Origin: Bradyrhizobium canariense
Lineage (GTDB): Bacteria > Pseudomonadota > Alphaproteobacteria > Rhizobiales > Xanthobacteraceae
Assembly: GCF_900105125.1 (NCBI RefSeq)
Contig: NZ_LT629750.1
Coordinates: 6,227,001 to 6,291,000, forward strand
DNA length: 64,000 nt
Direction: 5' to 3'
In this document: piece after piece, positions 9,410 through 18,534 of the stretch
Layout: every line of letters begins with the position of its first letter
How positions within the stretch are numbered: position 1 is the stretch's first letter
The notes under the pieces: generated by a model
Told to the model about the DNA's origin: nothing
Seen by the model: only the letters and a program-made list of their open reading frames with translations
The model's database searches: none
Position numbers and translations under genes: made by a program

Positions 9410-10507
9410 ATGAGCGTGCACGGCCCAATGCCGAAATCGGCCTGGTTGTTTCCCCTGCTGGCGGTCGTGCTTTTCGCGTTCGTCACAGTGCTCGACTACA
9501 CCTTCGCGCCATCACCGGCCGGGCTATTGTTCGCGGCCGTGCTGCTGGTCATCCTGTTCGGCACGGTATTCGCGGCCGTGCATCACGCCGAGGTGATTGC
9601 CGAGACGATCGGCGAGCCCTATGGCACGCTGCTGCTGACACTGGCCGTCACGGTCATCGAGGTCGCTTTGATTGCGACCATCATGCTTGGCGAAAAAGCG
9701 GTGCCGACGCTGGCGCGCGATACGGTCTTTGCGGTTGTCATGATCGTGTGCAACGGGCTCGTCGGCGTCTGCATTCTCGTCGGCGGTCTGCGTTATCGCG
9801 AGCAGGATTTTCAGGTTTCCGGCGCCAATCTCTATTTGTCGATGCTGGCCGTGCTCGCGACCATCACGCTGATCCTCCCTGACTACACGCTGACGACGCC
9901 CGGACCGTTCTACTCGGCGGCGCAGCTTGGCTTCGTCAGCATCGTGACGATCGTTCTTTACGGCGTGTTTCTCTATACCCAGACCATCCGCCATCGCGAT
10001 TATTTCATCAGCGAGAGGGCGGATGCCGCCGATCACGCCGCGCCGGCCTCCGGCCATCCGTTGCTGCTGAGCACTGGATTGCTGCTGATCTCGCTGCTGG
10101 CGGTGGTGCTGTTGGCGAAAAAATTCTCGCTGGTGGTCGATGCCGGAGCAGCCGTGATCGGCGCGCCCCCGGCTTTTGCCGGCATTCTGGTGGCGCTGTT
10201 GATCCTGTTGCCGGAAAGCGTCGCCGCCCTTGCGGCCGCACGCAACAATGATCTGCAGAAGAGCATCAATTTGGCGCTGGGGTCGTCGCTCGCGACCATC
10301 GGGCTGACGATCCCGGCGGTGGCGGTAGCGGCCTACACCCTGGAGAAGACGCTGATTCTCGGGCTGCAGGAGCGCGAGATCGTGCTTCTGGTGTTGACGT
10401 TCATCCTCAGTATGCTCACCTTCGGAACCGGCCGCACCAACATCCTGTTCGGACTGCTTCATCTGGTGGTATTTGCGGTCTTCGTGTTCCTGGTATTCGT
10501 GCCCTGA
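9410..10507 (+). CDS. Calcium/proton antiporter, ChaA/CAX family
   Basis: This 365-residue integral membrane protein has about eleven hydrophobic segments in two inverted halves. The first alpha repeat reads GEPYGTLLLTLAVTVIEVAL and the second LLPESVAALAAARNN, the two acidic ion-binding motifs of cation/proton exchangers. It resembles the rhizobial protein called y4hA. It should export Ca2+ or another cation in exchange for protons. The ATG at 9410 is preferred over an upstream in-frame start because the extra residues are not membrane-like. Confidence 0.9.
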   Translation: MSVHGPMPKSAWLFPLLAVVLFAFVTVLDYTFAPSPAGLLFAAVLLVILFGTVFAAVHHAEVIAETIGEPYGTLLLTLAVTVIEVALIATIMLGEKAVPTLARDTVFAVVMIVCNGLVGVCILVGGLRYREQDFQVSGANLYLSMLAVLATITLILPDYTLTTPGPFYSAAQLGFVSIVTIVLYGVFLYTQTIRHRDYFISERADAADHAAPASGHPLLLSTGLLLISLLAVVLLAKKFSLVVDAGAAVIGAPPAFAGILVALLILLPESVAALAAARNNDLQKSINLALGSSLATIGLTIPAVAVAAYTLEKTLILGLQEREIVLLVLTFILSMLTFGTGRTNILFGLLHLVVFAVFVFLVFVP

Positions 10508-10528
10508 CTGTTTGGAGGATAAGCGACC

Positions 10529-10813
10529 ATGATCAGTGCCAAGTCCGACGTTCAGGTCGATACCGCCGAAGTTCGCGTCACCGAGTGGCGGCTGGCGCCG
10601 GGCAGCGCGACCGGTCATCACACCCATGAGATGGATTACGTGATTGTTCCCGTGACCTCGGGCGAAATGACCATTGTGGCGCCCAGCGGGGAGCGTTCCA
10701 AGGCCCAGCTCGGGGTCGGCAAATCCTACTTCCGCAAGGCCGGCGTCCAGCACGACGTACTCAATGAAACCGCTGACGAAATCGTGTTCCTGGAAGTCGA
10801 ATTGAAACCATAG
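10529..10813 (+). CDS. Small cupin-domain protein
   Basis: This 94-residue protein is a single cupin barrel. The first motif is GHHTHEMDYVIVPVTSGEMT (two His and a Glu as possible metal ligands), and the second half contains the later His in AGVQHDVLNE. It begins 21 bases after the antiporter stop with a GGAGGA ribosome site, so it may belong to the same operon. The function is not known. Confidence 0.82.
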   Translation: MISAKSDVQVDTAEVRVTEWRLAPGSATGHHTHEMDYVIVPVTSGEMTIVAPSGERSKAQLGVGKSYFRKAGVQHDVLNETADEIVFLEVELKP

Positions 10814-10917
10814 CGGCACCGTTAATCTACGTTTACCAATTGCCTCCGATCCGTCGCAGTTGATCCCTCAATGTGCCTCAAAGTTTCCCCATCAAACCCA
10901 GGCGGGGAGTGGCCGGC

Positions 10918-11877
10918 ATGCTGAAATATCTTTCCAAGTTCGCTTCGGACATATTGCCCTCGGTGGCGGCGACCATCATCGGCGCCTACATCGTCAATCA
11001 TTACATCACGGCCAAGCCTGCAGCCGACGCGCCGGTTGCCGCCGCGGTGTCCTCGGCAGATCCCAAAAAAGAGACATCCACCGACCTCGCCAACATTCCC
11101 CAGGCGGGCGTGAGGGCGAAGGGGATCTCCGAAAAGGCGATCTTCGACAAATCAGCCGTCGATAAGCCTCAAGAAAAGCCGCAGGAAAAACCCCAGGAAA
11201 AGGCCCAGGCTCAGGAAAAGCCGCAAGAGAAGTCGCCCGAAAAATCCGCCGAGAAGACCGACGACAAGCCGGCGGAGACGGCGAGCATCCCGGCTGACAC
11301 GCGCCGGCACACGCCCGCGCCGCGTGAAAAGACGGCCATCCGGACGATTCCATTGACGGCCTCGCCGGCGGTGCAGCCTGCCGCGTCGACATCAGCACCT
11401 GCGGTCGTTCCGGCCAATCCGGCCCCGACGGTCGAGGCTGCGGTTACGCCGGAGGACCATCGCGACGCCAACGATCTGGCGCGAGCCGTGATCGAGCGCC
11501 TGCGCGGCCCAAATAATGAAGCTTCGCCGCATGCGCAGGAAGGCGCCCGTGCCCCGGACGCCGGACCCCGAATCGGATCGGCGCCGCAAGCACAGCCACA
11601 GGCCGTTCGGCCGCTTCCGCCGCCGATCATGGTCGCCACGCCGAACGGGGGCGAGTCGTTCGGCCCGGCCGCAGCGCCGTCACCGACGCAGCCCTATCCG
11701 ACCTCGGCGCAGATCGACGATCCCCGCCGCCCGACGCCGCCGGCCGACATTCCCTTGGCGCGTCCGCTCGATCTGCGTGCCGAGACCGGACAGCCCGCGC
11801 CGCAGGAACACAAGAACGTGGCCGAGGACATGCTGTCGGCTGCGAAGTCGGTGTTTCACGCGGTCCTGCCGCAATAG
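10918..11877 (+). CDS. Membrane-anchored Pro/Ala/Glu-rich protein of unknown function
   Basis: I do not recognise a family. The 319 residues start with one likely membrane segment (about residues 8-28). Next comes a low-complexity stretch with tandem PQEK/AQEK/PEK units (about residues 82-105), then a long Pro/Ala-rich region with a short helical piece (DHRDANDLARAVIERLRG), and a conserved-looking tail (NVAEDMLSAAKSVFHAVLPQ). The layout suggests a periplasm-spanning or scaffold protein. The ATG at 10918 follows GGCGGGGAG; an in-frame GTG exists 45 bases upstream. Confidence 0.7.
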   Translation: MLKYLSKFASDILPSVAATIIGAYIVNHYITAKPAADAPVAAAVSSADPKKETSTDLANIPQAGVRAKGISEKAIFDKSAVDKPQEKPQEKPQEKAQAQEKPQEKSPEKSAEKTDDKPAETASIPADTRRHTPAPREKTAIRTIPLTASPAVQPAASTSAPAVVPANPAPTVEAAVTPEDHRDANDLARAVIERLRGPNNEASPHAQEGARAPDAGPRIGSAPQAQPQAVRPLPPPIMVATPNGGESFGPAAAPSPTQPYPTSAQIDDPRRPTPPADIPLARPLDLRAETGQPAPQEHKNVAEDMLSAAKSVFHAVLPQ

Positions 11878-11930
11878 CCTGATCAGCGCTGGCGCCGTAG
11901 CGCCGCTTCACAAGACCTATCGGTCAAAAA

Positions 11931-11959
11931 AATAACGCGGGCCCAAGGCCCGCGTTATT
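11931..11959 (-). terminator. Terminator for rpsU (minus strand)
   Basis: A perfect 13-bp inverted repeat (AATAACGCGGGCC / GGCCCGCGTTATT) with a 3-base loop. Read on the minus strand it is followed by seven T, so it ends the rpsU transcript; it may also work for the plus-strand gene. Confidence 0.88.
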
Positions 11960-12012
11960 GGATTCAAATCTCTTGAAATCATGAAATCAGCAGATGATTT
12001 CAGTTTTCTGGA

Positions 12013-12318
12013 TCAGCGCGGTCCGCGCGGACCGGCGCCCGGGCCACCACGGCCGCCAGCGCCACCGCGCTCGCCACCCGGACCTGCGCCAAATACCGGC
12101 TTCGGCTTCATCGGTAACAGGCCCTCGCGCTGCAGCTTCTTGCGGGCGAGCTTGCGCGCGCGGCGCACAGCTTCAGCCTTTTCGCGGGCCTTCTTCTCGG
12201 AGGGCTTTTCATAATGGCCGCGGAGCTTCATCTCGCGGAAAATACCCTCGCGCTGCATCTTCTTTTTCAGCGCCTTGAGGGCTTGGTCGACATTGTTATC
12301 GCGAACGAGAACCTGCAC
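12013..12318 (-). CDS. rpsU: 30S ribosomal protein S21
   Basis: The first 65 residues are typical S21 ([20 protein letters not shown], then [20 protein letters not shown], very basic), the small-subunit protein near the mRNA anti-Shine-Dalgarno site. At 101 residues it is longer than the roughly 70 of enteric S21 because of a Gly/Pro/Arg-rich tail (about residues 70-101), which is a common alphaproteobacterial extension. It is transcribed alone and ends in a strong terminator. Confidence 0.95.
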   Translation of the reverse strand: MQVLVRDNNVDQALKALKKKMQREGIFREMKLRGHYEKPSEKKAREKAEAVRRARKLARKKLQREGLLPMKPKPVFGAGPGGERGGAGGRGGPGAGPRGPR

Positions 12319-12503
12319 GCGGCATCCTCTTTCAGTGGATCGGATTGGAATTCTGGTAAAGTATAAGGGCTGGCAAAAAGCCTAGCCCTTAACCCTAAGC
12401 GCGCGGATGTATCAGACTAAGGTGGGAATGTCCACCTGTGGCAGCGCATTTATGTGAGGCCGAAAGGTCGGATTCGGTAATTTGATCCCGGTCGGGCGAT
12501 TTT

Positions 12504-13601
12504 TCACGACCCCGTTGCAACCTGCGTGACGTGCCCCATTTTGCGGCCCGGCCGCGGCGAACCCTTGCCATAAAGATGCACGGTTGCGCCCGGAACGGTC
12601 AGCCATTGCTCATAGCCGTTGACTTCGTCCCCGATCAGATTGGTCATGGTGACCTGGCCGTGACGAACGGGCTTGCCCAGCGGCCAGCCGGCAATGGCAC
12701 GGATATGTTGCTCGAATTGCGAGATGGAGGCGCCGTCCAGCGTCCAATGCCCGGAATTGTGTACCCGCGGCGCAATCTCGTTGACCAGGATTTTCGGCCC
12801 GCCATCCCCCTGCACCACGAACAACTCGACCGCGAGCACGCCGACATAGTTCAGGGCGTTTGCGATCTTCTCCGCAACGCCGCGTGCCTGCGCCGCCAGC
12901 GCATCGGAGATCGCGGCCGGCACGCGGGAGGTTTTCAGGATGTGATCGCTGTGCTCGTTTTCGGTCACGTCAAAACATTCGACCTGGCCATCGGCGCTGC
13001 GGGCGGCGATCACCGAGATCTCGCGTTCGAAAGGAATGAAGGCCTCGAGGATCGCCGATTTGGTGCCGAGGTCCGCCCAGATTTGCTCGGGATCGTCGCC
13101 CTCGCGGATGATCGTCTGGCCCTTGCCGTCATAGCCGAAGCGGCGGGTCTTGATCACGGCCGGAAGGCCGATTTTCGCAATCGCGGCCCGCAGCGCTGCC
13201 GCAGATGAGACATCGGCATAGTCGGCGGTGCCGATGCCGAGCTGTCTGATGAAATCCTTTTCCGCCAGGCGATCCTGGGTGGTTTCCAGGATTTTTCGGT
13301 TCGGCAACACCGGACGCCGCGCCGCGAGGATCATCGCGGAAGCCGCCGGTACATTCTCGAATTCATAGGTGATGACGTCGACATCGCCGGCGAACAGCTC
13401 CAACGCCTCGACATCGGCATATTCCGCGCACGTCGCATTCAGCACGACATCGAATGCCGGCGAATCGGGGTCCGGAGAAAACACCCGGCATCGCAGGCCA
13501 AGCCGCGCCGCCGCCATCGCCAGCATCCGGCCAAGCTGGCCGCCGCCGAGGATGCCGATGGTGTCGCCGGGCTTCAGCTTCACCTGTCGTGGTTCGCTCA
13601 C
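12504..13601 (-). CDS. purK: N5-carboxyaminoimidazole ribonucleotide synthase
   Basis: This 365-residue ATP-grasp enzyme converts AIR, ATP and bicarbonate to N5-CAIR in purine synthesis. Visible motifs are [20 protein letters not shown] near the N-terminus, [14 protein letters not shown] (ATP-grasp loop) and the metal/ATP site [13 protein letters not shown]. Its ATG overlaps the stop of purE by four bases, so the two steps are translationally coupled. Confidence 0.96.
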   Translation of the reverse strand: MSEPRQVKLKPGDTIGILGGGQLGRMLAMAAARLGLRCRVFSPDPDSPAFDVVLNATCAEYADVEALELFAGDVDVITYEFENVPAASAMILAARRPVLPNRKILETTQDRLAEKDFIRQLGIGTADYADVSSAAALRAAIAKIGLPAVIKTRRFGYDGKGQTIIREGDDPEQIWADLGTKSAILEAFIPFEREISVIAARSADGQVECFDVTENEHSDHILKTSRVPAAISDALAAQARGVAEKIANALNYVGVLAVELFVVQGDGGPKILVNEIAPRVHNSGHWTLDGASISQFEQHIRAIAGWPLGKPVRHGQVTMTNLIGDEVNGYEQWLTVPGATVHLYGKGSPRPGRKMGHVTQVATGS

Positions 13602-14086
13602 GCCGATTCCTCCGGGCGCTCGGCGACGGCGTCGGTCTGCTGCTTGCGCCAGGCCACCAGTCGGCCCGAGAGCGCGCGATCGCTGAGCGCCAGCACGCTG
13701 GCCGCGAGCAGGGCGGCGTTGACGGCGCCGGGCTTGCCGATCGCCAATGTTCCGACCGGAATCCCGGCCGGCATCTGGACGATGGAATAGAGTGAGTCGA
13801 CGCCGGACAGCGCCTTGGATTCAATGGGAACGCCGAACACCGGAAGCTCGGTCAGCGCCGCGGTCATGCCCGGCAAATGCGCAGCGCCCCCGGCGCCGGC
13901 AATGATGATCTTGAAGCCGGCCGCCTTGGCGCCCTTGGCAAAGGCGAACAGCCGATCCGGGGTGCGGTGCGCTGAGACGATATGTTTTTCGGAGGCAACC
14001 CCGAGCGCAGTTAAGGTCTCGGCGGCATGGCGCATGGTTTCCCAGTCCGACTGGCTTCCCATGATGATGGCTACAGGCGCGGTCAT
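13598..14086 (-). CDS. purE: N5-carboxyaminoimidazole ribonucleotide mutase
   Basis: This 162-residue class I PurE moves the carboxyl group of N5-CAIR to give CAIR. The motifs [12 protein letters not shown], the substrate loop [14 protein letters not shown] and [14 protein letters not shown] are all present. It is the first gene of the purEK pair and is transcribed toward lower coordinates. Confidence 0.97.
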   Translation of the reverse strand: MTAPVAIIMGSQSDWETMRHAAETLTALGVASEKHIVSAHRTPDRLFAFAKGAKAAGFKIIIAGAGGAAHLPGMTAALTELPVFGVPIESKALSGVDSLYSIVQMPAGIPVGTLAIGKPGAVNAALLAASVLALSDRALSGRLVAWRKQQTDAVAERPEESA

Positions 14087-14269
14087 GCGGTCAATTCTTT
14101 TCGGGAATCCAAAAGCATAGGCCGGATTATAGGTTCGGCCGGAGGTTCGGCAAGGCGTGGCAAGGGATCAGGAATGGACTATCCTGTCTTGGTGAATCCC
14201 GGCAAGCCTCTAATAGTGTTTTCGAGCGAGGTGGGGCCAGTTAATCAGAACTGAGCTCCAGGCACTTTC

Positions 14270-14965
14270 ATGAAGAAGAAAACCAAGGTTCCCGCGTCAA
14301 AACCTGCCAAACGGCGCAAAAGCGGCGGCGGGGCGGCAAAGGTGGCTCTCGAGCGCGGGCGGCGGAAGGGCTCGGCGGCGCCTGCGGTTCGGTTACCGGT
14401 CGCGCCCGATGATGCCAAACCGGCCATTCGAAGGCTGCGGGCTCAATTGGCGAAAGCGCTGGCGCAAATCGACGAATTGCAGGCTTCCGCCGATATCGAC
14501 TTCCTGCTGGATATTCCGAACCGGCGCGGTTTCGAACGCGAGCTGAATCGCGCGATCGCCTACATCAAGCGCTATCGCGCCAGCGGTGCGTTGATCGTGC
14601 TCGACGTCGATCGCCTCAAGCCGATTAACGATGCGTTCGGGCATGCCGCGGGCGATCAGGTGCTGAAAGCCATCGTGGCGACGCTGCTCGCCCAGGTGCG
14701 TTCCTCCGATGTGATCGGGCGGCTCGGGGGCGACGAGTTCGCGCTGCTGTTGTGGAACCTGAGCGAGACCGATGCCCACGCCAAGGCGGCATCGCTGGAA
14801 GAAGCCGTCGACCGGCTCACCTTCGTGTTTCGCGGTCGTCCCGTCAGCGCGGGCGCATCCGCCGGCGTCGCCATTCTCGGACCCCATACGGAAGCCGGCA
14901 AAGCGCTGGAGGAGGCCGACTGCGCGATGTATGTGCGCAAGGCGCAGAGGCGGCACGAAGCGTGA
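14270..14965 (+). CDS. Diguanylate cyclase (GGDEF domain)
   Basis: A Lys/Arg-rich N-terminus (residues 1-40) and a short helical segment lead into a GGDEF domain (about residues 75-225), which makes cyclic di-GMP from two GTP. The active site reads LGGDEFALLLWN. The inhibitory I-site RSSD lies five residues before it, so product inhibition is expected. The domain opening DFLLDIPNRRGFERELNRAI and the VLDVDRLKPINDAFGHAAGD segment are canonical. There is no receiver or PAS sensor, so the input is unclear. Confidence 0.92.
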   Translation: MKKKTKVPASKPAKRRKSGGGAAKVALERGRRKGSAAPAVRLPVAPDDAKPAIRRLRAQLAKALAQIDELQASADIDFLLDIPNRRGFERELNRAIAYIKRYRASGALIVLDVDRLKPINDAFGHAAGDQVLKAIVATLLAQVRSSDVIGRLGGDEFALLLWNLSETDAHAKAASLEEAVDRLTFVFRGRPVSAGASAGVAILGPHTEAGKALEEADCAMYVRKAQRRHEA

Positions 14966-14972
14966 TGTCGAA

Positions 14973-15021
14973 GCGTTTTCAAGCGAAGTGGATGCCGGTT
15001 CGCGTGAAGAAAACGCGTCAA
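14973..15021. repeat. Dispersed palindromic repeat, copy A
   Basis: GCGTTTTC at 14973-14980 pairs with GAAAACGC at 15009-15016. The 49-base unit matches the copy at 61117-61165 with only three differences. It lies between the diguanylate cyclase and a convergent small gene. Confidence 0.85.
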
Positions 15022-15058
15022 ACAAAGGGAATCAGGAGCAAGACTCTGAGTGAGCTCC

Positions 15059-15310
15059 TTACAGCGTGCTCAGATCATCCGGCACGTTGCCGAACTTCCT
15101 CAGCAACTGGGCGTCGCCGAATTCGCCGATCATGGGATCGCCGGTGCGGCTGAAAGCGACCGCGCCGATGCAGCCTGCGGCCCTTGATAGCAGCTCGGCG
15201 CGCCGCAATGCCGCCGACGAGCTCTGGCATTCTTCCGCAGCTCCGGCGACCGGCGCGCCGGCATCGTCCTGAAGGAAAGGCAGCGCGACGTAGTAGGTGA
15301 CATCGGCCAT
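15059..15310 (-). CDS. Small conserved rhizobial protein of unknown function
   Basis: This 83-residue protein begins MADVTYYVALPFLQDDAGAP and contains GAVAFSRTGDPMIGEFGDAQ and LRKFGNVPDD. The pattern resembles small hypothetical proteins frequent in Bradyrhizobium; no activity is known to me. The ATG at 15310 fits the family start; the open frame extends further upstream without a better start. It is preceded on the same strand by another short gene 24 bases away, so they may be co-transcribed. Confidence 0.75.
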   Translation of the reverse strand: MADVTYYVALPFLQDDAGAPVAGAAEECQSSSAALRRAELLSRAAGCIGAVAFSRTGDPMIGEFGDAQLLRKFGNVPDDLSTL

Positions 15311-15333
15311 GGCGTTGCTCCCGATAGCGTGGC

Positions 15334-15558
15334 TCAGGCGGCGTTGCCCTCGGCTTTGACAATTCTGGCTCCCGGCAATCTCACGGGCGCGCCCGCCTGC
15401 AAAGCCGCCTGCAATTCCGTTAATTCCGCTTCCAGGTATTCGTTGGCCATGATCAGCGCCTTGATGGTGCTGCGCATGTTCCCATTGCACATCGCAATCG
15501 CCTGGTCGCAGGCCTGCTCGTAATGGCTGACCTCAGGCGGCGTGGAAGGTTCGGACAT
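15334..15558 (-). CDS. Small helical protein of unknown function
   Basis: The 74 residues are mostly predicted helix (HYEQACDQAIAMCNGNMRST, IKALIMANEYLEAELTELQA). The arrangement is like short rhizobial proteins found near stress genes, but I cannot name a function. It lies just upstream of the 83-residue gene on the same strand. Confidence 0.68.
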   Translation of the reverse strand: MSEPSTPPEVSHYEQACDQAIAMCNGNMRSTIKALIMANEYLEAELTELQAALQAGAPVRLPGARIVKAEGNAA

Positions 15559-15931
15559 GGCAAGATCTCCGATCGCTGGAAACGACGGCGATGATGTTCC
15601 TATTTTGTTCTCTCGGAGTCAAGCTGGCCGGGGCCCCGATGCAGCATTTTTCGTTCACTCGCCCTCAGTTATCCGCAGCAAAACATTGCCGCCGGTCATG
15701 TTCGGGTGGTCATTGATTGAAACCTCGGTCCTCGACAAACGACCTCGCCTCGCGCTGGTGAGGCGAGGCCGCCTGCGGCGCGGCTAATCTGGAGGATCAT
15801 TCGCGCCGCGCGCGAGATACGGGCCAGGGCCAGCGCCGTTTCACATGCCGGGCTTCCGTCCACGCATGGGTGCTTCGGGTTTTCCCGGCCCACACGAATC
15901 TAATCGAAGCCCGGATTCGCCGGTTTCGATT
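15559..15931. other. Gene-free stretch with one strong hairpin
   Basis: No convincing gene. A perfect 9-bp inverted repeat at 15743-15768 (CCTCGCCTC / GAGGCGAGG, 8-base loop) could terminate the kinase gene that is transcribed into it from the right. The rest shows nothing I can support. Confidence 0.5.
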
Positions 15932-17104
15932 TCATGGCAGCGGCATCCGAAACGTGAATCGCGTTTGTTCCGGCGAGGAGGCGACGTCGATGGTGCCGCC
16001 ATGGGCTCGCGCGATTTCCGAGGCGATGTAGAGCCCCAATCCCAGACCCTGCGGGGAGTCCTGCGCGGACACGCGGTAGAACGGCTGAAACAGCCGGCCC
16101 ATGGCGTCCGCCGGGATCGGCTCGCCGGAATTGGTGACCGACAATACGAACTCGCCGCTCTGTGTCGTTGCATCCACACGGACCGGGATCGCGGCCGTGC
16201 CATGGGCGATCGAATTGCCGAGCAGATTGGAAAACAGCTGGGCGATGCGGCCGCCGTCGCAATCGACCGGCTGCGTCAAATTGAAGGCAGTTTCGATCTG
16301 GCTCCCGGGCGAGCTGGCGCGAAGCTCCGCGATCACTTGATTCAGAACGGGCTCCAGCGATTGCGGCGAGCGTCTCAGCGCAATTCCGCCGCCCAACCGG
16401 CCGCGCGCGAAATCCAGCACGTTGTCGATCAGGACCGACATCCGCGCGACGCTTTTCTGCATCAACCCAAGAATCTCGCCGGCAGGTATCTGCAAATTAT
16501 CCTGTGCCAGCATTTTTGTGCCGGCGGCGATCGAGGCCAGCGGGTTGCGTAGATCGTGGCCGAGCACGGCGATGAACTGCTCCCGCAATTCCGATGTTTC
16601 GCGCTCGCTCAACAGCGTGGCCTCGCTGGCGATAAGCCGATTGACCGCCTCGAGATGAGTCGCAATCAATTCCGCGAACAATTTGAACATGCCGATTGTC
16701 TGCGGCGTGTTCAGGCGCGCCGGCCGCGGATCGATCGCGCACAAGGTGCCGAAAAACGTGCCGTCGGCGAGGATGATGGGCGTCGAGATATAGCTCCGAA
16801 AGCCGTATTTCGCGGGGGTATGATGCCCGCTGAAGCTAGCGTCCTCGGCAACGTTGTCGATGACGACGGCTTCGTGGCTTTGCCTGATCTCGTGACAGAT
16901 GGTGGTTTCGACCTCGAGTTCGCCGCCGGGCACCAGGCCGAAGTCAATCTCGTCGCGCACCGCGCAGCACACCCAGCGCTGCTCGGTGACGCGCGCCACC
17001 GCGGCGAAGCCCATGCCAGTGGACCGGCACACCACTTCCAGAATGCGTGGAACCGCCGCGATACCCTGCACGGCGGCGATGTCCGCGCTGAGGTCGGTCG
17101 CCAT
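15932..17104 (-). CDS. GAF-domain sensor histidine kinase
   Basis: This 390-residue soluble kinase has an N-terminal GAF domain (about residues 15-155, with GFAAVARVTEQRWVCCAVRD), a HisKA domain with phospho-acceptor His in VLGHDLRNPLASIAAG, and an ATPase domain with N box FSNLLGNSIAHG and G box GLGLGLYIASEIARAHGG. No membrane segment is seen, so it should sense a cytosolic small molecule or redox state. The divergent gene at 17243 encodes a single receiver domain and is the natural candidate partner. Confidence 0.92.
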   Translation of the reverse strand: MATDLSADIAAVQGIAAVPRILEVVCRSTGMGFAAVARVTEQRWVCCAVRDEIDFGLVPGGELEVETTICHEIRQSHEAVVIDNVAEDASFSGHHTPAKYGFRSYISTPIILADGTFFGTLCAIDPRPARLNTPQTIGMFKLFAELIATHLEAVNRLIASEATLLSERETSELREQFIAVLGHDLRNPLASIAAGTKMLAQDNLQIPAGEILGLMQKSVARMSVLIDNVLDFARGRLGGGIALRRSPQSLEPVLNQVIAELRASSPGSQIETAFNLTQPVDCDGGRIAQLFSNLLGNSIAHGTAAIPVRVDATTQSGEFVLSVTNSGEPIPADAMGRLFQPFYRVSAQDSPQGLGLGLYIASEIARAHGGTIDVASSPEQTRFTFRMPLP

Positions 17105-17242
17105 GAATATCCTTCAAGAATTATCTTTCAATGAAATCCCGACAGAAACGCTAACGCAGGCCCAACGACCTGTCGAGAAATCCGTGACGCGGGAACTAAA
17201 ACAATATCCGGCGCTTATCGCGTATTCGCAGGGAGTGACACT

Positions 17243-17620
17243 ATGGGTCTAGTCGAGTCCAGCAGACCCGTGGTGCTGATCGTCGAGGACGAGTTTCTGT
17301 TGCGAATGGACGCGGTCGACATGATCTCCGCTGCCGGCTTCACGGTGGTCGAAGCAGCCAATGCCGACGAAGCGATCGAAATTCTGGAAGTGCGCCCCGA
17401 CATCACCGTGGTTTTTACCGATATCCAGATGCCCGGCTCGATGGACGGCCTGAAACTCGCCCGCGCGGTCCGGGGCCGCTGGCCTCCGATCAAGATTATC
17501 GCGACCTCTGGTCTTAATGTGGGGCAAGCGGATTTGCCCGAAGGCGGAAGGTTTCTGCCGAAACCCTATAATGCGGCGCAGGTGACCGGCGTGTTGCGAG
17601 AGTTGACAATCGGCCAGTGA
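17243..17620 (+). CDS. Single-domain response regulator
   Basis: The 125 residues are only a receiver domain: acidic pocket VEDEFLLRMD, phosphoacceptor Asp in VVFTDIQMPGSMDGL, and the Thr/Lys switch residues in IIATSG and FLPKPYN. The PGSMDG loop is common in rhizobial stand-alone regulators. It has no output domain, so it probably acts through protein contacts or as a phosphate relay. It is divergent from the GAF kinase with 138 bases between the start codons. Confidence 0.92.
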   Translation: MGLVESSRPVVLIVEDEFLLRMDAVDMISAAGFTVVEAANADEAIEILEVRPDITVVFTDIQMPGSMDGLKLARAVRGRWPPIKIIATSGLNVGQADLPEGGRFLPKPYNAAQVTGVLRELTIGQ

Positions 17621-17690
17621 ACGTCGTCATTCCGCGGGGGCCATAACATCCGAGGTCTGCGGCCTGACGCCGCATTCCGGGTCGACATCG

Positions 17691-17897
17691 TTATGCGATG
17701 ATATCGGGCGTGATCTGGTCTTCGATAAAGGCGATGCGGTCGCGCAGTTGCAACTTGCGCTTTTTCAGCCTTTGCAGGCGCAACAAGTCCGGTGCGGGAG
17801 ATTGATGCAGCGCATCGATCGCCGCGTCGAGATCGCGGTGCTCCTGTTGCAGCCGTGCCAGCTCGAGTTCGAGTTCCCGCTCATCTTCGTCGGTCAT
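17691..17897 (-). CDS. YdcH-family (DUF465) small coiled-coil protein
   Basis: The 68 residues are almost entirely charged helix: ELELARLQQEHRDLDAAIDA followed by LLRLQRLKKRKLQLRDRIAF. The basic LKKRKLQLRD segment is the DUF465 hallmark. The function of the family is unknown. A second, more divergent member lies 277 bases away on the other strand. Confidence 0.85.
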   Translation of the reverse strand: MTDEDERELELELARLQQEHRDLDAAIDALHQSPAPDLLRLQRLKKRKLQLRDRIAFIEDQITPDIIA

Positions 17898-18173
17898 GGT
17901 CTATGTTAGCCGAAAAGCGCGATGCGGTTGCGAGGGTTGTGAGGTTTCAAAAGAATATCGTTCCTGCCGTGACGGTCTGCAAGCCGGCTGCGAACCGCAT
18001 GCGGGGCTAACCCGGAGATCGGGACACTCATAGGTTCCATACTCACGATTGGTTACAGATAACAGCGAAATATGAGCAGGCGAGTTTCGATACCTATCGA
18101 CAGATTCGAGGGCGGGTGTAGACTTCACTGTCCGGATCTAACCTGAGGTTTAATTCCACCGAGGAGGTTTGGT

Positions 18174-18359
18174 ATGGCGATGCAGGCGCATCTTGTTGAA
18201 CTGGAACGTAAACACAAGATTCTCGAAAACGAACTCCACGATGCTCTCGTGCATCTTTCCACAGACGACCTGCAAATTGTCGAATTAAAGCGCCGGAAAC
18301 TAATGGTAAAGGACGAGATCGAGCGTCTCAGACAAACGGCGAGCGAAACGCTGCATTAG
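18174..18359 (+). CDS. YdcH-family (DUF465) small protein
   Basis: This 61-residue helical protein (HLVELERKHKILENELHDAL, ELKRRKLMVKDEIERLR) keeps the DUF465 pattern with the basic LKRRKL motif. The ATG follows GAGGAGG, a near-perfect ribosome site. It is divergent from its paralogue at 17691-17897. Confidence 0.88.
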   Translation: MAMQAHLVELERKHKILENELHDALVHLSTDDLQIVELKRRKLMVKDEIERLRQTASETLH

Positions 18360-18534
18360 CAATCGGGACAGCTCCTCCACGACATCGTCGTCAGCGTCCG
18401 CGAAGCGGACGATCCGATGAGGTGTACCGCAGTATTCTTCTGATCATTGGGGGGACCGGATGCTCTGCTTAGGCAGGCATCACGATCCCTGTTGGCGGTT
18501 ACGCGGCGTCGGCGGGAGCTGGCGCGGACGACGC

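Noticed and set aside
9524..10819. 431-codon minus-strand open frame
   Set aside because: It is antisense to the cation antiporter and cupin and is rich in His/Arg/Gln as such shadows are.
11152..11235. Possible CRISPR-like or minisatellite array
   Set aside because: The short repeated units encode tandem PQEK residues in frame and are a protein repeat; no CRISPR array was seen anywhere in the window.
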